A DNA stretch of 28,801 bases from JACMPA01 sp035564115 (GCA_035564115.1 DATMTN010000015.1:1-28801), one strand, 5' to 3'; shown: positions 6,130 through 13,943, numbered from the stretch's first letter. A program made the numbers and translations. Notes: a model not told the origin generated them from the sequence alone.

Positions 6130-7434
6130 TTACGCTGGCCGCTGGAGTGCCAGCGCGGCATACTCTTGGTAATCTTCATTTAGTGATTTCAAAACGGTAC
6201 GCCAGAATTTGCCGCGGTTCTCTTGGTCATGTATAGCTTCCTTGACCATGGCCCGAACTTCACCAACCGTCATCTGCTGGGCGCGGCGACGGATATAGGC
6301 TGCCATAAATTCTTCGCTCTTATGTGTAAACATGTCCTCGACCGTTTTGTGCTTTTCAGCGGTTGGCTTGGTCCGGTCCTCACGTACCCATAGTGGATCA
6401 AAACCCACGATACCTTCGCCGTCGCGGTACTTGCGTAGCACGTCATGGCGGATCAACTGAGTCAGGGTTTCGCCCTGGCCTTCATCATCAAGCATTTCCT
6501 CGAGGCTAATCTTTGGGTTTGGCGTGTCGTCAATGAGCATGTGCAGGCTTTGAAGCTTTTTCCATGAACTGCGCGAATCCGTTAGGTAATCGCCCCATTC
6601 ACGAACAACACTGCGCACACTGTCTGCGGCAACCTGATAGCCTTCAAAAGGCGTTTTGCCAGCCTTTCTCATCTCACGCTGCTGCCTAAAGAAAATCTCA
6701 TCCAAGCGCGTCGAGATACCCTTTTCATAACGACCTGGCTCCATATAACTCAATAGTTCGTAGGCCTGAGACTTCTCGCGATGCGTCGTTGGCATGAACC
6801 CGGCACGTGAGTCATCGCGTAGGCCTTCGAGCTTGATGCGCGTATCGGCTTTTGGATATTCACGAGCCGCTGACGTGAGCTCCACTGGCTCGCTCACTGG
6901 CTCTGCGCCTTCTGTGGGAGCTGAATTGACAATGGTCTTTTCCGCTGTCCCACCAGCTATCTGCTGGCCAAAGAATATACGCATCAGGCGGCGCTTTTCG
7001 AAGCGCATAGGTGAGGTACCGCGAAACTCTTGCATAAACTTAGCGTACTGACTGCTGGCATCAGTTTGGATAACTTCTGGCGTCCCTAGATTGTTCTCTG
7101 TGAGTTGGGTAATTCCATAGGCCGCGCCAAATTCACGCTGGGCATTCGCGAGGACTGCATCGTGTTTGGCCTGTTCACGCTGCTGCATCTGGTAGACTGC
7201 TTGGTTGCCAAACTTTGCTTGCTGTTCTCGGCGCCAATCCAGGTTTCGGAATCTCTTGACATCTTCCTCGACCTCGACAACTGCATTGAAGTCCTTCAGC
7301 ACCTGGCTGAGGTGTGCGGCACGTTCAGCGATGTTCACGACGGCATCATTACCTACAGCTGCTTCGGCTGTCGGTACCAGACCAATCCGAGTCAATAGCT
7401 CAGCATCATTGGGACCAGCGTCTCTATTAACCAT
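6130..7434 (-). CDS. Soluble charged protein of unknown function, second gene of a pair
   Basis: The 434-residue product has no signal peptide or membrane helix and is rich in charged residues and glutamine. An N-terminal helical part (about 35-110, e.g. VVEVEEDVKRFRNLDWRREQQ) is followed by a segment with FEKRRLMRIFFGQQ, a low-complexity linker near 170-200, and a C-terminal half with SYMEPGRYEKGISTRLDEIFFRQQREMRK and AAYIRRRAQQMTVGEVRAMVKEAI. I recognise no domain. Only two bases separate it from the 134-residue gene upstream, so they form one operon. The C-terminal repeated 'F(F)RQQ/ RRRAQQ' helices could bind protein or nucleic acid, but nothing in the sequence proves this. Confidence 0.75.
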   Translation of the reverse strand: MVNRDAGPNDAELLTRIGLVPTAEAAVGNDAVVNIAERAAHLSQVLKDFNAVVEVEEDVKRFRNLDWRREQQAKFGNQAVYQMQQREQAKHDAVLANAQREFGAAYGITQLTENNLGTPEVIQTDASSQYAKFMQEFRGTSPMRFEKRRLMRIFFGQQIAGGTAEKTIVNSAPTEGAEPVSEPVELTSAAREYPKADTRIKLEGLRDDSRAGFMPTTHREKSQAYELLSYMEPGRYEKGISTRLDEIFFRQQREMRKAGKTPFEGYQVAADSVRSVVREWGDYLTDSRSSWKKLQSLHMLIDDTPNPKISLEEMLDDEGQGETLTQLIRHDVLRKYRDGEGIVGFDPLWVREDRTKPTAEKHKTVEDMFTHKSEEFMAAYIRRRAQQMTVGEVRAMVKEAIHDQENRGKFWRTVLKSLNEDYQEYAALALQRPA

Positions 7435-7436
7435 GA

Positions 7437-7841
7437 CTACGCTCCGCGTCGATCTAAGTGTTCACCGGCTGCACGTTCACGTGCATCAAACTCACGAGCT
7501 GGCATCCTGTCGAGAATGTCCGTAGGTGACCATTCTTGTTGCGCTATAGCTGTTTGATCAGTTGGCTCTGGGACTTCAGCTGGAATTGTATCGGCGGATG
7601 CGCTGAGCTCTGTCTTGCGAGTATCACGAGCATTGCTGATTATAGCCATTTCATCGAGATTTATGACACCTTCACGGACTTTACGCGCTAGCGTAGCGCC
7701 ACCGAAGTAGCCGCGACGTCCCAGTTCAGACTTGTAGGCGGCATTGTGTATCGCCTGTAGGACTTGCCGCACAACAGGACTTACTGGCTGTTCACCAGTG
7801 GTAGAAGGATTTGAATGTATCTGTTCAAATCGAGCTGACAT
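7437..7841 (-). CDS. Soluble protein of unknown function, first gene of a pair
   Basis: The 134-residue product has one compact part (about 20-75: SPVVRQVLQAIHNAAYKSEL, GRRGYFGGATLARKVREG, INLDEMAIISNARD) followed by a polar, probably disordered tail (75-134) ending REFDARERAAGEHLDRRGA. I do not recognise it. TAGAAT six bases before ATG 7841 supports this start. It overlaps nothing and leads into the 434-residue gene after a 2-base gap. Co-occurrence suggests the two products act together in the cytoplasm. Confidence 0.72.
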   Translation of the reverse strand: MSARFEQIHSNPSTTGEQPVSPVVRQVLQAIHNAAYKSELGRRGYFGGATLARKVREGVINLDEMAIISNARDTRKTELSASADTIPAEVPEPTDQTAIAQQEWSPTDILDRMPAREFDARERAAGEHLDRRGA

Positions 7842-7847
7842 AACTAT

Positions 7848-7853
7848 ATTCTA
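7848..7853 (-). promoter_or_regulatory. -10 box TAGAAT, 6 bases before ATG of the unknown operon
   Basis: TAGAAT-ATAGTT-ATG on the minus strand; the predicted transcript begins at the ATG. Confidence 0.5.
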
Positions 7854-7893
7854 CCACAGTTATGCCATAAAAGCAATAGCGGTATCTTTAGGG

Positions 7894-9003
7894 TTATTCC
7901 CAGCGGAAGACGCGGAAGGCAACGGCGTAGACGATGACCAACCAGCCAGCCATGATGCCGAGCTGGGGGCCGATTTGCGTCAGGTGCAAGCCTTCGGTGG
8001 TAATGAGACGGGCACCATCAATAACAGGGGTCAATGGGAAGAAATCAGTGACATGTTGCAGCCAGACTGGTAGGCCAAAGCGCGGGAAGAATGTGCCGGA
8101 CAGGAACATCATGGGGAAGACGATGAGGTTGGCAAGCGGTGCCGCCTGGCGCTCGTTCTTGGCCCAACCACCGATAGCCAGACCGATACCTAGTATGAGA
8201 ATCAGGCTAAATATCAGGAAGAACACGAGCTCGAAGATATTACCCGCAATGTGCAGGTTAAACAGTTTGATAGCCACAGCGTACATCAGTGCCAACGACA
8301 TCATACCCACGACTGCGTTGCCAAGCATAACACTCAGGAAATACTGCCAGACGCGGAGTGGCGTGGTGTGCAAACGGCGCAGGATGCCCATCTTCTTTAG
8401 CTCTGGGAAGATATTAATTGGCCCGAAGATACCGGATCCAAGTATGGTAAAACCTAGGATGCCGGCGAAGGCATAGTCAAATGAGCTCAGGCTCTTCTCA
8501 TTGATCGGCACTGATTTGGCACTAAATGGTGCCTGGACAGTTACGAATTTAGCGTTGATGGCACTGAAGTAACCGCTCTGGAGTACTGATTGCACCGCTT
8601 GGCCGCCCTGGACACCGCTCTGTGGATAGATGACTTGGGCTGTGCCGGTCGGCTTGCCATCCTTCAGCGCACCAAAGTCATGGGGCAGCACGATGGTGGC
8701 GTCAAGCTGGCTGCGCTTCATCTTTTCCCGAGCCTGATCCATGGTCGTCACGGTCTTGTCGACCTTGAAGACTTTCATAGCCTTAATATCTTTAGTGGTT
8801 TGTACAGCTGTCTGGCTCGATGATTCATTGATAACGGCGACGCTAAATGACACGCCGCTGTTCTTGTTAGCGTATCCGAAGACAAGCAGGAAAATCAGTG
8901 GAAACAGGAACGTAAAGAACAGTGCAGTCTTGTCACGAAATAGGCGCTTCAGATTAACAGTGAAAAAGGCCCAAACAGTATAGAGTTTTTGTCCAAATGT
9001 CAT
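7894..9003 (-). CDS. ABC-2 type transporter permease (DrrB/YhgE-like)
   Basis: The 369-residue product has the architecture of long ABC-2 permeases: amphipathic entry helix with LKRLFRDKTALFFTFLFPLIF, a first membrane helix (about 27-45), an extracytoplasmic domain (about 46-175, with VAVINESSSQTAVQTT) and a C-terminal bundle of five helices. The bundle includes FPELKKMGILRRLHTTPLRVWQY and MFLSGTFFP, both hallmarks of the ABC2_membrane_3 group. Its start ATG overlaps the ATPase stop (ATGA at 9000-9003), so it pairs with the ATPase at 9000-9758. Relatives export drugs, lipids or peptides; the substrate cannot be inferred. Confidence 0.9.
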   Translation of the reverse strand: MTFGQKLYTVWAFFTVNLKRLFRDKTALFFTFLFPLIFLLVFGYANKNSGVSFSVAVINESSSQTAVQTTKDIKAMKVFKVDKTVTTMDQAREKMKRSQLDATIVLPHDFGALKDGKPTGTAQVIYPQSGVQGGQAVQSVLQSGYFSAINAKFVTVQAPFSAKSVPINEKSLSSFDYAFAGILGFTILGSGIFGPINIFPELKKMGILRRLHTTPLRVWQYFLSVMLGNAVVGMMSLALMYAVAIKLFNLHIAGNIFELVFFLIFSLILILGIGLAIGGWAKNERQAAPLANLIVFPMMFLSGTFFPRFGLPVWLQHVTDFFPLTPVIDGARLITTEGLHLTQIGPQLGIMAGWLVIVYAVAFRVFRWE

Positions 9004-9758
9004 GCGTGTAGCCCCTTTCCGGTCAGGTCGATAAATACGTCTTCTAAGTTAGCTTGCTCGACATGCTGCTCTTTGGTAAAACCACGCTTCAGCAAGTCCT
9101 TGATAAGATTCTTTGGTGTATCGAGCTTGATAATCTTGCCCTGATCCATGATGGCGATACGGTCGCAGAGCACTTCGGCCTCGTCCATATAGTGCGTAGT
9201 CAGGATAACGCTGATACCGCGGTCCCGAACGTCCTGGATAAGCTTCCAGAGGTTACGCCGAGCTTGGGGATCCAGTCCTGTAGTCGGTTCGTCGAGGAAG
9301 AAGACTTTCGGGTCGTGCACCAGGGCCGCCGTGATGCTGAAGCGCTGGCGTTGACCACCAGAGAGCTGCTCAACAAAGGCATCTGCCTTCTCGCCCAAGT
9401 TCACATCGTCTAGGAACTTCTTGGGATCTACTTTTACTCCGTAAGCGGCAGCAAACATGGTGATAAGCTCGGTGAGCTTTGTCTTATCCTGAAAACCAGG
9501 TGTTTGCGGCTGCACGCCAATCATACCGCGGATCTCATAGGGGTGTTTGGCGACATCGACGCCGTCGATGCTCGCCGAACCACCATCAATCTCGCGCAAG
9601 GTCTCAATCATCTCCAGGGTGGTGGTCTTACCCGCACCGTTCGGACCAAGGATGCCAAATATTTCGCCTTTTTTCACTTCGAAACTAATGCCATCAACGG
9701 CCACTTTGTCGTCATACTTTTTCGTCAGATTACTGACTTTGAGAATTGTATCTGTCAT
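9000..9758 (-). CDS. ABC-2 transporter ATP-binding protein (DrrA-like, short)
   Basis: The 252-residue product has Walker A GPNGAGKTT at 38-46, a perfect LSGGQ signature at 132-136, Walker B VFFLDEPTTGLDPQA at 152-166 and the switch histidine in LTTHYMDEAE at about 186-195. It lacks the extra C-terminal domain of DrrA (about 330 residues), ending soon after LEDVFIDLTGKGL. It belongs to the transporter with the permease at 7894-9003, which overlaps by four bases. The promoter is unclear: TAGGGT six bases before ATG is the nearest -10-like hexamer but is weak. A terminator of the neighbouring 65-residue gene lies just upstream. Confidence 0.93.
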   Translation of the reverse strand: MTDTILKVSNLTKKYDDKVAVDGISFEVKKGEIFGILGPNGAGKTTTLEMIETLREIDGGSASIDGVDVAKHPYEIRGMIGVQPQTPGFQDKTKLTELITMFAAAYGVKVDPKKFLDDVNLGEKADAFVEQLSGGQRQRFSITAALVHDPKVFFLDEPTTGLDPQARRNLWKLIQDVRDRGISVILTTHYMDEAEVLCDRIAIMDQGKIIKLDTPKNLIKDLLKRGFTKEQHVEQANLEDVFIDLTGKGLHA

Positions 9759-9803
9759 GGATTCACCCTAACAGCCGGCTGAAAGACTGTCAATCAGACG
9801 AAT

Positions 9804-9838
9804 ACCAACAAAACACCCGGCCATGTAGACCGGGTGTC
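9804..9838 (-). terminator. Terminator of the 65-residue gene
   Basis: ACACCCGG (9813-9820) and CCGGGTGT (9830-9837) form an 8-bp GC-rich stem with a 9-base loop; the minus strand continues TTTGTTGG. Confidence 0.8.
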
Positions 9839-9861
9839 GGTGTTTCTTGTGTAGAGTAGTA

Positions 9862-10059
9862 CTACTTGTTGCGAGAAACAGTCAGGAAACCGTTGCGTGG
9901 GTTTTCCTTGACGCTGTAACCTTCTGGAAGGTCAGTACCTTCTGGGCGCTGGTCCTTAGAGAAGTAGAAGATCCGCTGTTCTTTGCCACCGCGCAGCGTA
10001 ACGTTCTTTGAGTTAAGGTAGTATGTTACACCCTTCGAGTTTTCGTGCTTGTACGCCAT
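9862..10059 (-). CDS. Small conserved Saccharibacteria-type protein, unknown
   Basis: The 65-residue product is soluble, basic and beta-rich: KGVTYYLNSKNVTLRGGKEQ, RIFYFSKDQRPEGTDLPEGY and NPRNGFLTVSRNK. I recall closely similar short proteins (same 'KGVTYYL..VTLR.GK' and 'FF(S/A)KD.RPE' phrases) in TM7/Saccharibacteria genomes, annotated as hypothetical. GAGAGGGAG lies about ten bases before ATG 10059; a strong TTGACA-N18-TATGGT promoter sits at 10102-10131 and a terminator follows. It is thus a monocistronic, probably well-expressed gene. High confidence that it is real; no functional claim. Confidence 0.85.
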   Translation of the reverse strand: MAYKHENSKGVTYYLNSKNVTLRGGKEQRIFYFSKDQRPEGTDLPEGYSVKENPRNGFLTVSRNK

Positions 10060-10101
10060 AGTTAATGACTCCCTCTCTTACATTTGCTTAATGGTATTAC
10101 C

Positions 10102-10133
10102 ACCATACTCTGTTAACTTTTTATTTGTCAACA
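10102..10133 (-). promoter_or_regulatory. Promoter of the 65-residue gene with inverted repeat over the -35
   Basis: On the minus strand -35 TTGACA (10131-10126), 18 bases, -10 TATGGT (10107-10102). TGTTGAC-N9-GTTAACA (10133-10111) is an inverted repeat with one mismatch that covers the -35, and ATGGT-N6-ACCAT covers the -10. Either could be a repressor site. The rest of 10134-10291 is AT-rich leader for the opposite gene, with no frame I trust. Confidence 0.6.
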
Positions 10134-10291
10134 GTTCAGAAACACTTTTGTATCTGTAAATGGTTCGTTGAACACCTTTCACCCCTGATGGAATCAGTCA
10201 AAATATCCATTTTCTGCCTTGCGTAGCGGCTACATCTTGTATTAGACTGTTGAGGTAACCATAAAAACTATAAAGGTGGAGAAGAGACGTT

Positions 10292-10888
10292 ATGGATTTT
10301 AGAAGTGCTCAACCCCCAGTTGCCCCCTCGGCACCTGCAGGTCAAGCTAAAGGTAAAAGGGTTGGTGATAAGACCCAGATGTTCCGCGTAGGTACAGTTG
10401 TACTACTGTTCGCAGCGACCATTTTGGCACTTGCGGCTATCGCTTTCCTGGCAGTTGGCAAGAGTGATGAGAACCAGTCTAAGTTTGTTGACAAGACCAA
10501 GTACCAGGCAGTATTCCTGACGAATGGCCAGGTCTACTTCGGTAAAGTAAGCAATATCAACCACGACTTCGTTCGTCTGAACAATATCTACTACCTGACT
10601 CAGAACACCACGACCGATAGCAAAGGTAACACTACTGCCGACGGCAACTACACCTTGGTCAAGCTCGGATGTCAGCAGATCCACGACCCAACTGATGAGA
10701 TGCTTATCTCTCAGAACCAGGTCAGTTTCTGGGAGAACCTGCAGGACAGCGGTAAGGTTGTTACCAGCATCAAGCAGTTCCAGAAGCAGAATCCAAAGGG
10801 TCCAGATTGCTCACAAGTTAGCAACCAGACTCAGGCTAGCAGCAACAGCAGCAGCAACACTCAGAACACGACTACCAACAAACAATAG
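10292..10888 (+). CDS. Single-pass membrane protein of a conserved CPR family, unknown
   Basis: The 198-residue product has a proline/alanine-rich cytoplasmic start, one membrane helix at about 33-55, an external domain (about 70-163) and an Asn/Ser/Thr/Gln-rich tail (164-198). The domain phrases YQAVFLTNGQVYFGKV, LNNIYYL, LVKLG, DEMLISQNQVSFWENL and VVTSI recur, from memory, in many CPR genomes (Parcubacteria, Microgenomates, Saccharibacteria) in proteins of no known role. The short beta-strands look like an Sm-like or small barrel fold, which is only an impression. AGGTGGAGAAGAG precedes the ATG at a rather long distance (about 8-14 bases). A terminator follows at once. Confidence 0.82.
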   Translation: MDFRSAQPPVAPSAPAGQAKGKRVGDKTQMFRVGTVVLLFAATILALAAIAFLAVGKSDENQSKFVDKTKYQAVFLTNGQVYFGKVSNINHDFVRLNNIYYLTQNTTTDSKGNTTADGNYTLVKLGCQQIHDPTDEMLISQNQVSFWENLQDSGKVVTSIKQFQKQNPKGPDCSQVSNQTQASSNSSSNTQNTTTNKQ

Positions 10889-10906
10889 TCAACGTACTGA
10901 ACAGAT

Positions 10907-10933
10907 AAAACCCGGCACCACCGCCGGGTTTTT
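10907..10933 (+). terminator. Terminator of the 198-residue gene
   Basis: AAAACCCGGC-ACCACC-GCCGGGTTTTT, a 10-bp stem with a T5 tail. The 150 bases that follow (10934-11086) hold no gene that I can support; a weak GTTC..GAAC stem at 11052-11073 may end the opposite gene. Confidence 0.88.
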
Positions 10934-11086
10934 CTTTTGGTCTAGGATTCATGGAAGTTACAGCGCAACTAATATCCGACGAAGTTACTGCCCTATTGCT
11001 CACGCCACCGATGTCTGGTTATGCGGCGCACATGAATAACCAACCAGCATGTTCAGGCGGGCGCTCCCGAACTGTACCGAAACCTA

Positions 11087-11698
11087 TTAGCTATTCACAA
11101 GGTGCTTGAACCAACGCTGAAACACGAAGAGGAAGGCCGCCAGAAATAGACTAAGCCCAGTGACAACCAGACTCCAGCCTGCCAGATCGGGTGACCAGGT
11201 GGGCGAGACGAAGTTGAACTTATACAAACTATCCGATATATCTGCGCCCTTGTTTGTGGTGTGGGTACTGACGTAGTTCTCAATACACGGCACCCGGTTA
11301 TGGCCCGAGAAGTCTACGGAGTCCTGTTGCTCACAATATGCTTGTGCCTCGGTGTAGAGTTGGGTGTTTGCGGCGGCCGCCTGATCACCCTGAGCTTGTA
11401 CCAGCCGATCGTAGGTGTATTTCAGCTGTATTGGTGGGTACACGCCTGTGTTGCCTGTAGTGAGATCGGTATTCATATGACCGTAGACGTAGTTACGCAA
11501 ATTGTTGAGCGCTGTCGTAACATCACCGTTATTCTTATCGGCTGTGTAGACAGCGTTCCGGAGCTTCACCATATGTGTGTTGTTGGCACGGAGAGCTCCG
11601 ATACTGATTGGCAACACTACAGCCGCAACTATTAGAAAATACCAGGGCTTCAATACTTGGAAGCGTCGCCACAAATGGTGTAAATGCCGCTTATTCAT
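11087..11698 (-). CDS. Two-TM membrane protein with external domain, unknown
   Basis: I start at ATG 11698 (203 residues) because TATAAT lies ten bases upstream; an earlier start at 11758 would run across the promoter and the opposite gene. The product has a membrane helix at about 18-36, an external domain of about 135 residues with LRNAVYTADKNNGDVTTALNNLRNYVYGHMNTDL and two cysteines (about 122 and 138) that could pair, then a second helix at about 173-192 and a short basic tail. The pattern resembles two-helix tethered sensor or envelope proteins seen in Saccharibacteria. I recognise no named family. It is divergent from the MurC-like gene, 58 bases away. Confidence 0.7.
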   Translation of the reverse strand: MNKRHLHHLWRRFQVLKPWYFLIVAAVVLPISIGALRANNTHMVKLRNAVYTADKNNGDVTTALNNLRNYVYGHMNTDLTTGNTGVYPPIQLKYTYDRLVQAQGDQAAAANTQLYTEAQAYCEQQDSVDFSGHNRVPCIENYVSTHTTNKGADISDSLYKFNFVSPTWSPDLAGWSLVVTGLSLFLAAFLFVFQRWFKHLVNS

Positions 11699-11708
11699 CT
11701 CAGTTATG

Positions 11709-11714
11709 ATTATA
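11709..11714 (-). promoter_or_regulatory. -10 box TATAAT, 10 bases before ATG 11698
   Basis: A consensus hexamer in the 58-base divergent gap. No good -35 was seen. On the other strand TACCCT/TAGAAT close to ATG 11757 suggest that the MurC-like transcript is also nearly leaderless. Confidence 0.5.
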
Positions 11715-11756
11715 TACGAGCTGGACGATTTTCGCCCCAGACTGTACCCTAGAATC

Positions 11757-13043
11757 ATGCATATTTACTTCTCTGGCATCGGTGGTGCCGGTATTAGCCC
11801 CCTTGCCGAGATTGCTCACAAGGCTGGTTATGAGGTTTCTGGCTCCGACCAACAAGAGACTGCCTACATTGGCTATCTGCGAAAACACGGGGTGACCGGT
11901 ATTCACATCGGCCAATCGCGCGAGCAGATTGCTGAGCTACACGACAAGCACCCCATCGACTGGTTTGTGCGTAGCTCGGCCGTACCAGATGACAGCGAAG
12001 AAATGCGCTTCTGCCATGAGCAAGGTATTAAGACTAGTAAGCGTGATGAGTTCTTGAATCGTATACTCGACGACAAGCAGCTAAAGCTGCTCGCCATTGC
12101 CGGCACCCACGGCAAGAGCACGACCACCGCCATGACCGTATGGCTCTTTAAGCAGCTGGGAATACCTTTCAGCTATCTACTACCCGCCAAGACCAGCTTC
12201 GCTGCCATGGGCGACTATGTCGATGGCTCTGAATACTTTGTATACGAGTGTGACGAGTTCGATCGTAACTTTCTGGCCTTCGAACCACATAGCAGTCTGA
12301 TTAGTGGCGTGAGCTGGGATCACCACGAGATCTTTCCGACGCGCGAAGAGTACCAGGGAGCTTTTCGTGATTTCATTGGTCAGAGCCAGCACACCCTCCT
12401 ATGGCAAGAAGACGCCGACTATCTGGGGCTGGAACCAACAGCGAGTTTGAGCATTGAGTCGACTGATACCCCCGCTATCCGTAATATTGCGTTAAAAGGC
12501 CAATACAACCGTCTGGATGCCTGGCTGGCCGCACAAGCTGTACACCGCGCAACAGGCACACCAGTCGAAACCTTGCTGCAGTATATGAACGATTTTCCAG
12601 GTCTGCAACGCCGCATGGAGCAGATTGCACCAAACCTGTACAGCGACTACGCCCACACGCCAGAGAAGATCCGCGGTGCCATGAGTGTGGCGCTTGAGAT
12701 GGCAGCCGATGCCGGTCAAGAACTAGTTGTCGTTTACGAGCCACTGACCAATCGCCGCCAGCACTACATGATCGACGACTACAAGGACTGTTTCGCTGGT
12801 GCCGCGCAGGTGTATTGGATCCCGAGCTATCTAGCCCGCGAAGACCCAAACCAGCGTGTTATCCCTCCCGCTGAGCTTATTTCGCACCTGTCAGACCCCT
12901 CCATCGCCCAACCAGCCGAGCGCGACGAAGATCTGAAACGCACTATCGAATCGTGCCTGCAGAAAGGTGATATGGTTGTCGGCATCGCCGGTGGTGGCGG
13001 TGGTTCACTGGACGACTGGCTGCGCGAAAACTTCCAGGCCTAG
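11757..13043 (+). CDS. MurC/Mpl-type UDP-N-acetylmuramate amino acid (or peptide) ligase
   Basis: I take ATG 11757 (428 residues), which gives the family's usual start MHIYFSGIGGAGISPLAEIA. It has the ATP loop GTHGKSTTT at 116-124, ECDEFDRNFL (the MurC EADESDxSFL site), SWDHHEIFPT (the central-domain metal/ATP site), GQYNRLDAWLA (the GxHNxxNxxAA segment) and the C-terminal DYAHTPEKIRGAM (the MurC DYxHHPxEI site). These mark an ATP-dependent Mur ligase that joins L-Ala (MurC) or a recycled peptide (Mpl) to UDP-MurNAc in the cytoplasm. GQYN for GxHN and DYAH for DYGHHP are departures from canonical MurC, so I leave the symbol open. Its stop overlaps the MazG-like stop by four bases. Confidence 0.85.
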   Translation: MHIYFSGIGGAGISPLAEIAHKAGYEVSGSDQQETAYIGYLRKHGVTGIHIGQSREQIAELHDKHPIDWFVRSSAVPDDSEEMRFCHEQGIKTSKRDEFLNRILDDKQLKLLAIAGTHGKSTTTAMTVWLFKQLGIPFSYLLPAKTSFAAMGDYVDGSEYFVYECDEFDRNFLAFEPHSSLISGVSWDHHEIFPTREEYQGAFRDFIGQSQHTLLWQEDADYLGLEPTASLSIESTDTPAIRNIALKGQYNRLDAWLAAQAVHRATGTPVETLLQYMNDFPGLQRRMEQIAPNLYSDYAHTPEKIRGAMSVALEMAADAGQELVVVYEPLTNRRQHYMIDDYKDCFAGAAQVYWIPSYLAREDPNQRVIPPAELISHLSDPSIAQPAERDEDLKRTIESCLQKGDMVVGIAGGGGGSLDDWLRENFQA

Positions 13044-13372
13044 CGGTCGTCGCCACTACCGCGAAGAGTGCCGCGCTGGTGTCGGCTGGCAAGTTTCTCG
13101 ATATTATAGGTAGCGATGTCATCGAGTGAGATATCGAGGTCGTCGGCAACTACTGCGATGTACCACAAGATGTCACCGAGCTCTTTCTTGATATTCTCCC
13201 GGTCCAGCTTGTCGAAATCAGCATCTTGGTCACGAATCCATTTCTTGAATTTCGCAAGCACCTCACCAGACTCGTCGGCCAGGCCAAGCACTTGTTGCAT
13301 GAGCTCCTTGAACTTATCCTCTTTGCGTAGGTTCGTGACTATAGCTTTCTGTTGGTAGTCGTTGAAGTTCAT
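13040..13372 (-). CDS. MazG-like nucleotide pyrophosphohydrolase
   Basis: The 110-residue product has the all-alpha MazG/dUTPase-like core: LGLADESGEVLAKFKKWIRD (about 29-48) with the first metal-binding E-x-x-E pair, and KKELGDILWYIAVVADDL (about 62-79) with the second E-x-x-D pair. It should hydrolyse non-canonical or excess (d)NTPs to NMP and pyrophosphate. Single-domain members of about 100 residues are common. ATG 13372 overlaps the tsaC stop (ATGA), so it is translated with TsaC. The last residues (HQRGTLRGSGDDR) match the 'sR..rgtl.G.Gd.R' end of the family. At the 3' end CTAG at 13040-13043 supplies the stop codon of both this gene and the opposite ligase. Confidence 0.9.
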   Translation of the reverse strand: MNFNDYQQKAIVTNLRKEDKFKELMQQVLGLADESGEVLAKFKKWIRDQDADFDKLDRENIKKELGDILWYIAVVADDLDISLDDIATYNIEKLASRHQRGTLRGSGDDR

Positions 13373-13935
13373 TCGTTCTCCTGTATTTTTACGGCTCCCT
13401 CACGGAGCACTTCTATGGCGTCATCAACTACTCGAATTACCGTGGATGCTTTATGACCCGAAAGGTCGCCGCCATCCACATAAAAATCAACCGTCTTACC
13501 GAAACACATTCGAGCTTCCTGGATACTATTTGCGGTTGGGTTGCCGGGCTGGTTGGCGCTGCTGGTTACTAATGGTCCCGTTTTCTCGAGGAGCTTCAGA
13601 AGCTCAGGCTGGTCTGGAATACGCACGGCTAAGCTGTATTTTCCCTGATGCAAATATTGTAGCGCTGGGTCGCTGCAGGGGATAATGACACTGACTGCAC
13701 CAGGCCAGAATTGTTCGACAGCCTTCAAGTATCGGGCTTTTAAACCAAGCGCTACTAACTGGTCAGTATCGGCGGCTATCAGGGTGCCCGGTTTACCTTC
13801 TCGCGATTTCAGGTCGTACAGTCGTTGCACAGCCGTCCGGTCCGTAGCGCAGGCAGCCAATCCATAGACTGTGTCAGTCGGTATGACACCTACTGCGCCA
13901 GGAGTCTGAAGTTTTTGGTCGATTGATTCAAACAT
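13369..13935 (-). CDS. tsaC: Threonylcarbamoyl-AMP synthase (TsaC/Sua5 YrdC domain)
   Basis: The 188-residue product makes threonylcarbamoyl-AMP from threonine, bicarbonate and ATP, the first step of t6A37 in ANN-reading tRNAs. Visible motifs are IPTDTVYGLAA (18-28), the KSREGKPGT loop with the conserved K-R (43-51), FWPGAVSVI (75-83), SLAVRIPDQP and TSSANQPGNPTA (about 124-135). The length fits the YrdC-only TsaC form; the Sua5 C-terminal domain is absent. TATACT lies eight bases before ATG 13935, so the mRNA is nearly leaderless. It heads an operon with the MazG-like gene. It is functionally tied to tRNA-Ile2 nearby, which also needs anticodon-loop modification. Confidence 0.93.
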   Translation of the reverse strand: MFESIDQKLQTPGAVGVIPTDTVYGLAACATDRTAVQRLYDLKSREGKPGTLIAADTDQLVALGLKARYLKAVEQFWPGAVSVIIPCSDPALQYLHQGKYSLAVRIPDQPELLKLLEKTGPLVTSSANQPGNPTANSIQEARMCFGKTVDFYVDGGDLSGHKASTVIRVVDDAIEVLREGAVKIQENE

Positions 13936-13943
13936 CTGTGCTC

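Noticed and set aside
11577..11756. 60-residue N-terminal extension of the MurC-like protein
   Set aside because: It overlaps the opposite gene and its promoter; the family starts at MHIYF (11757).
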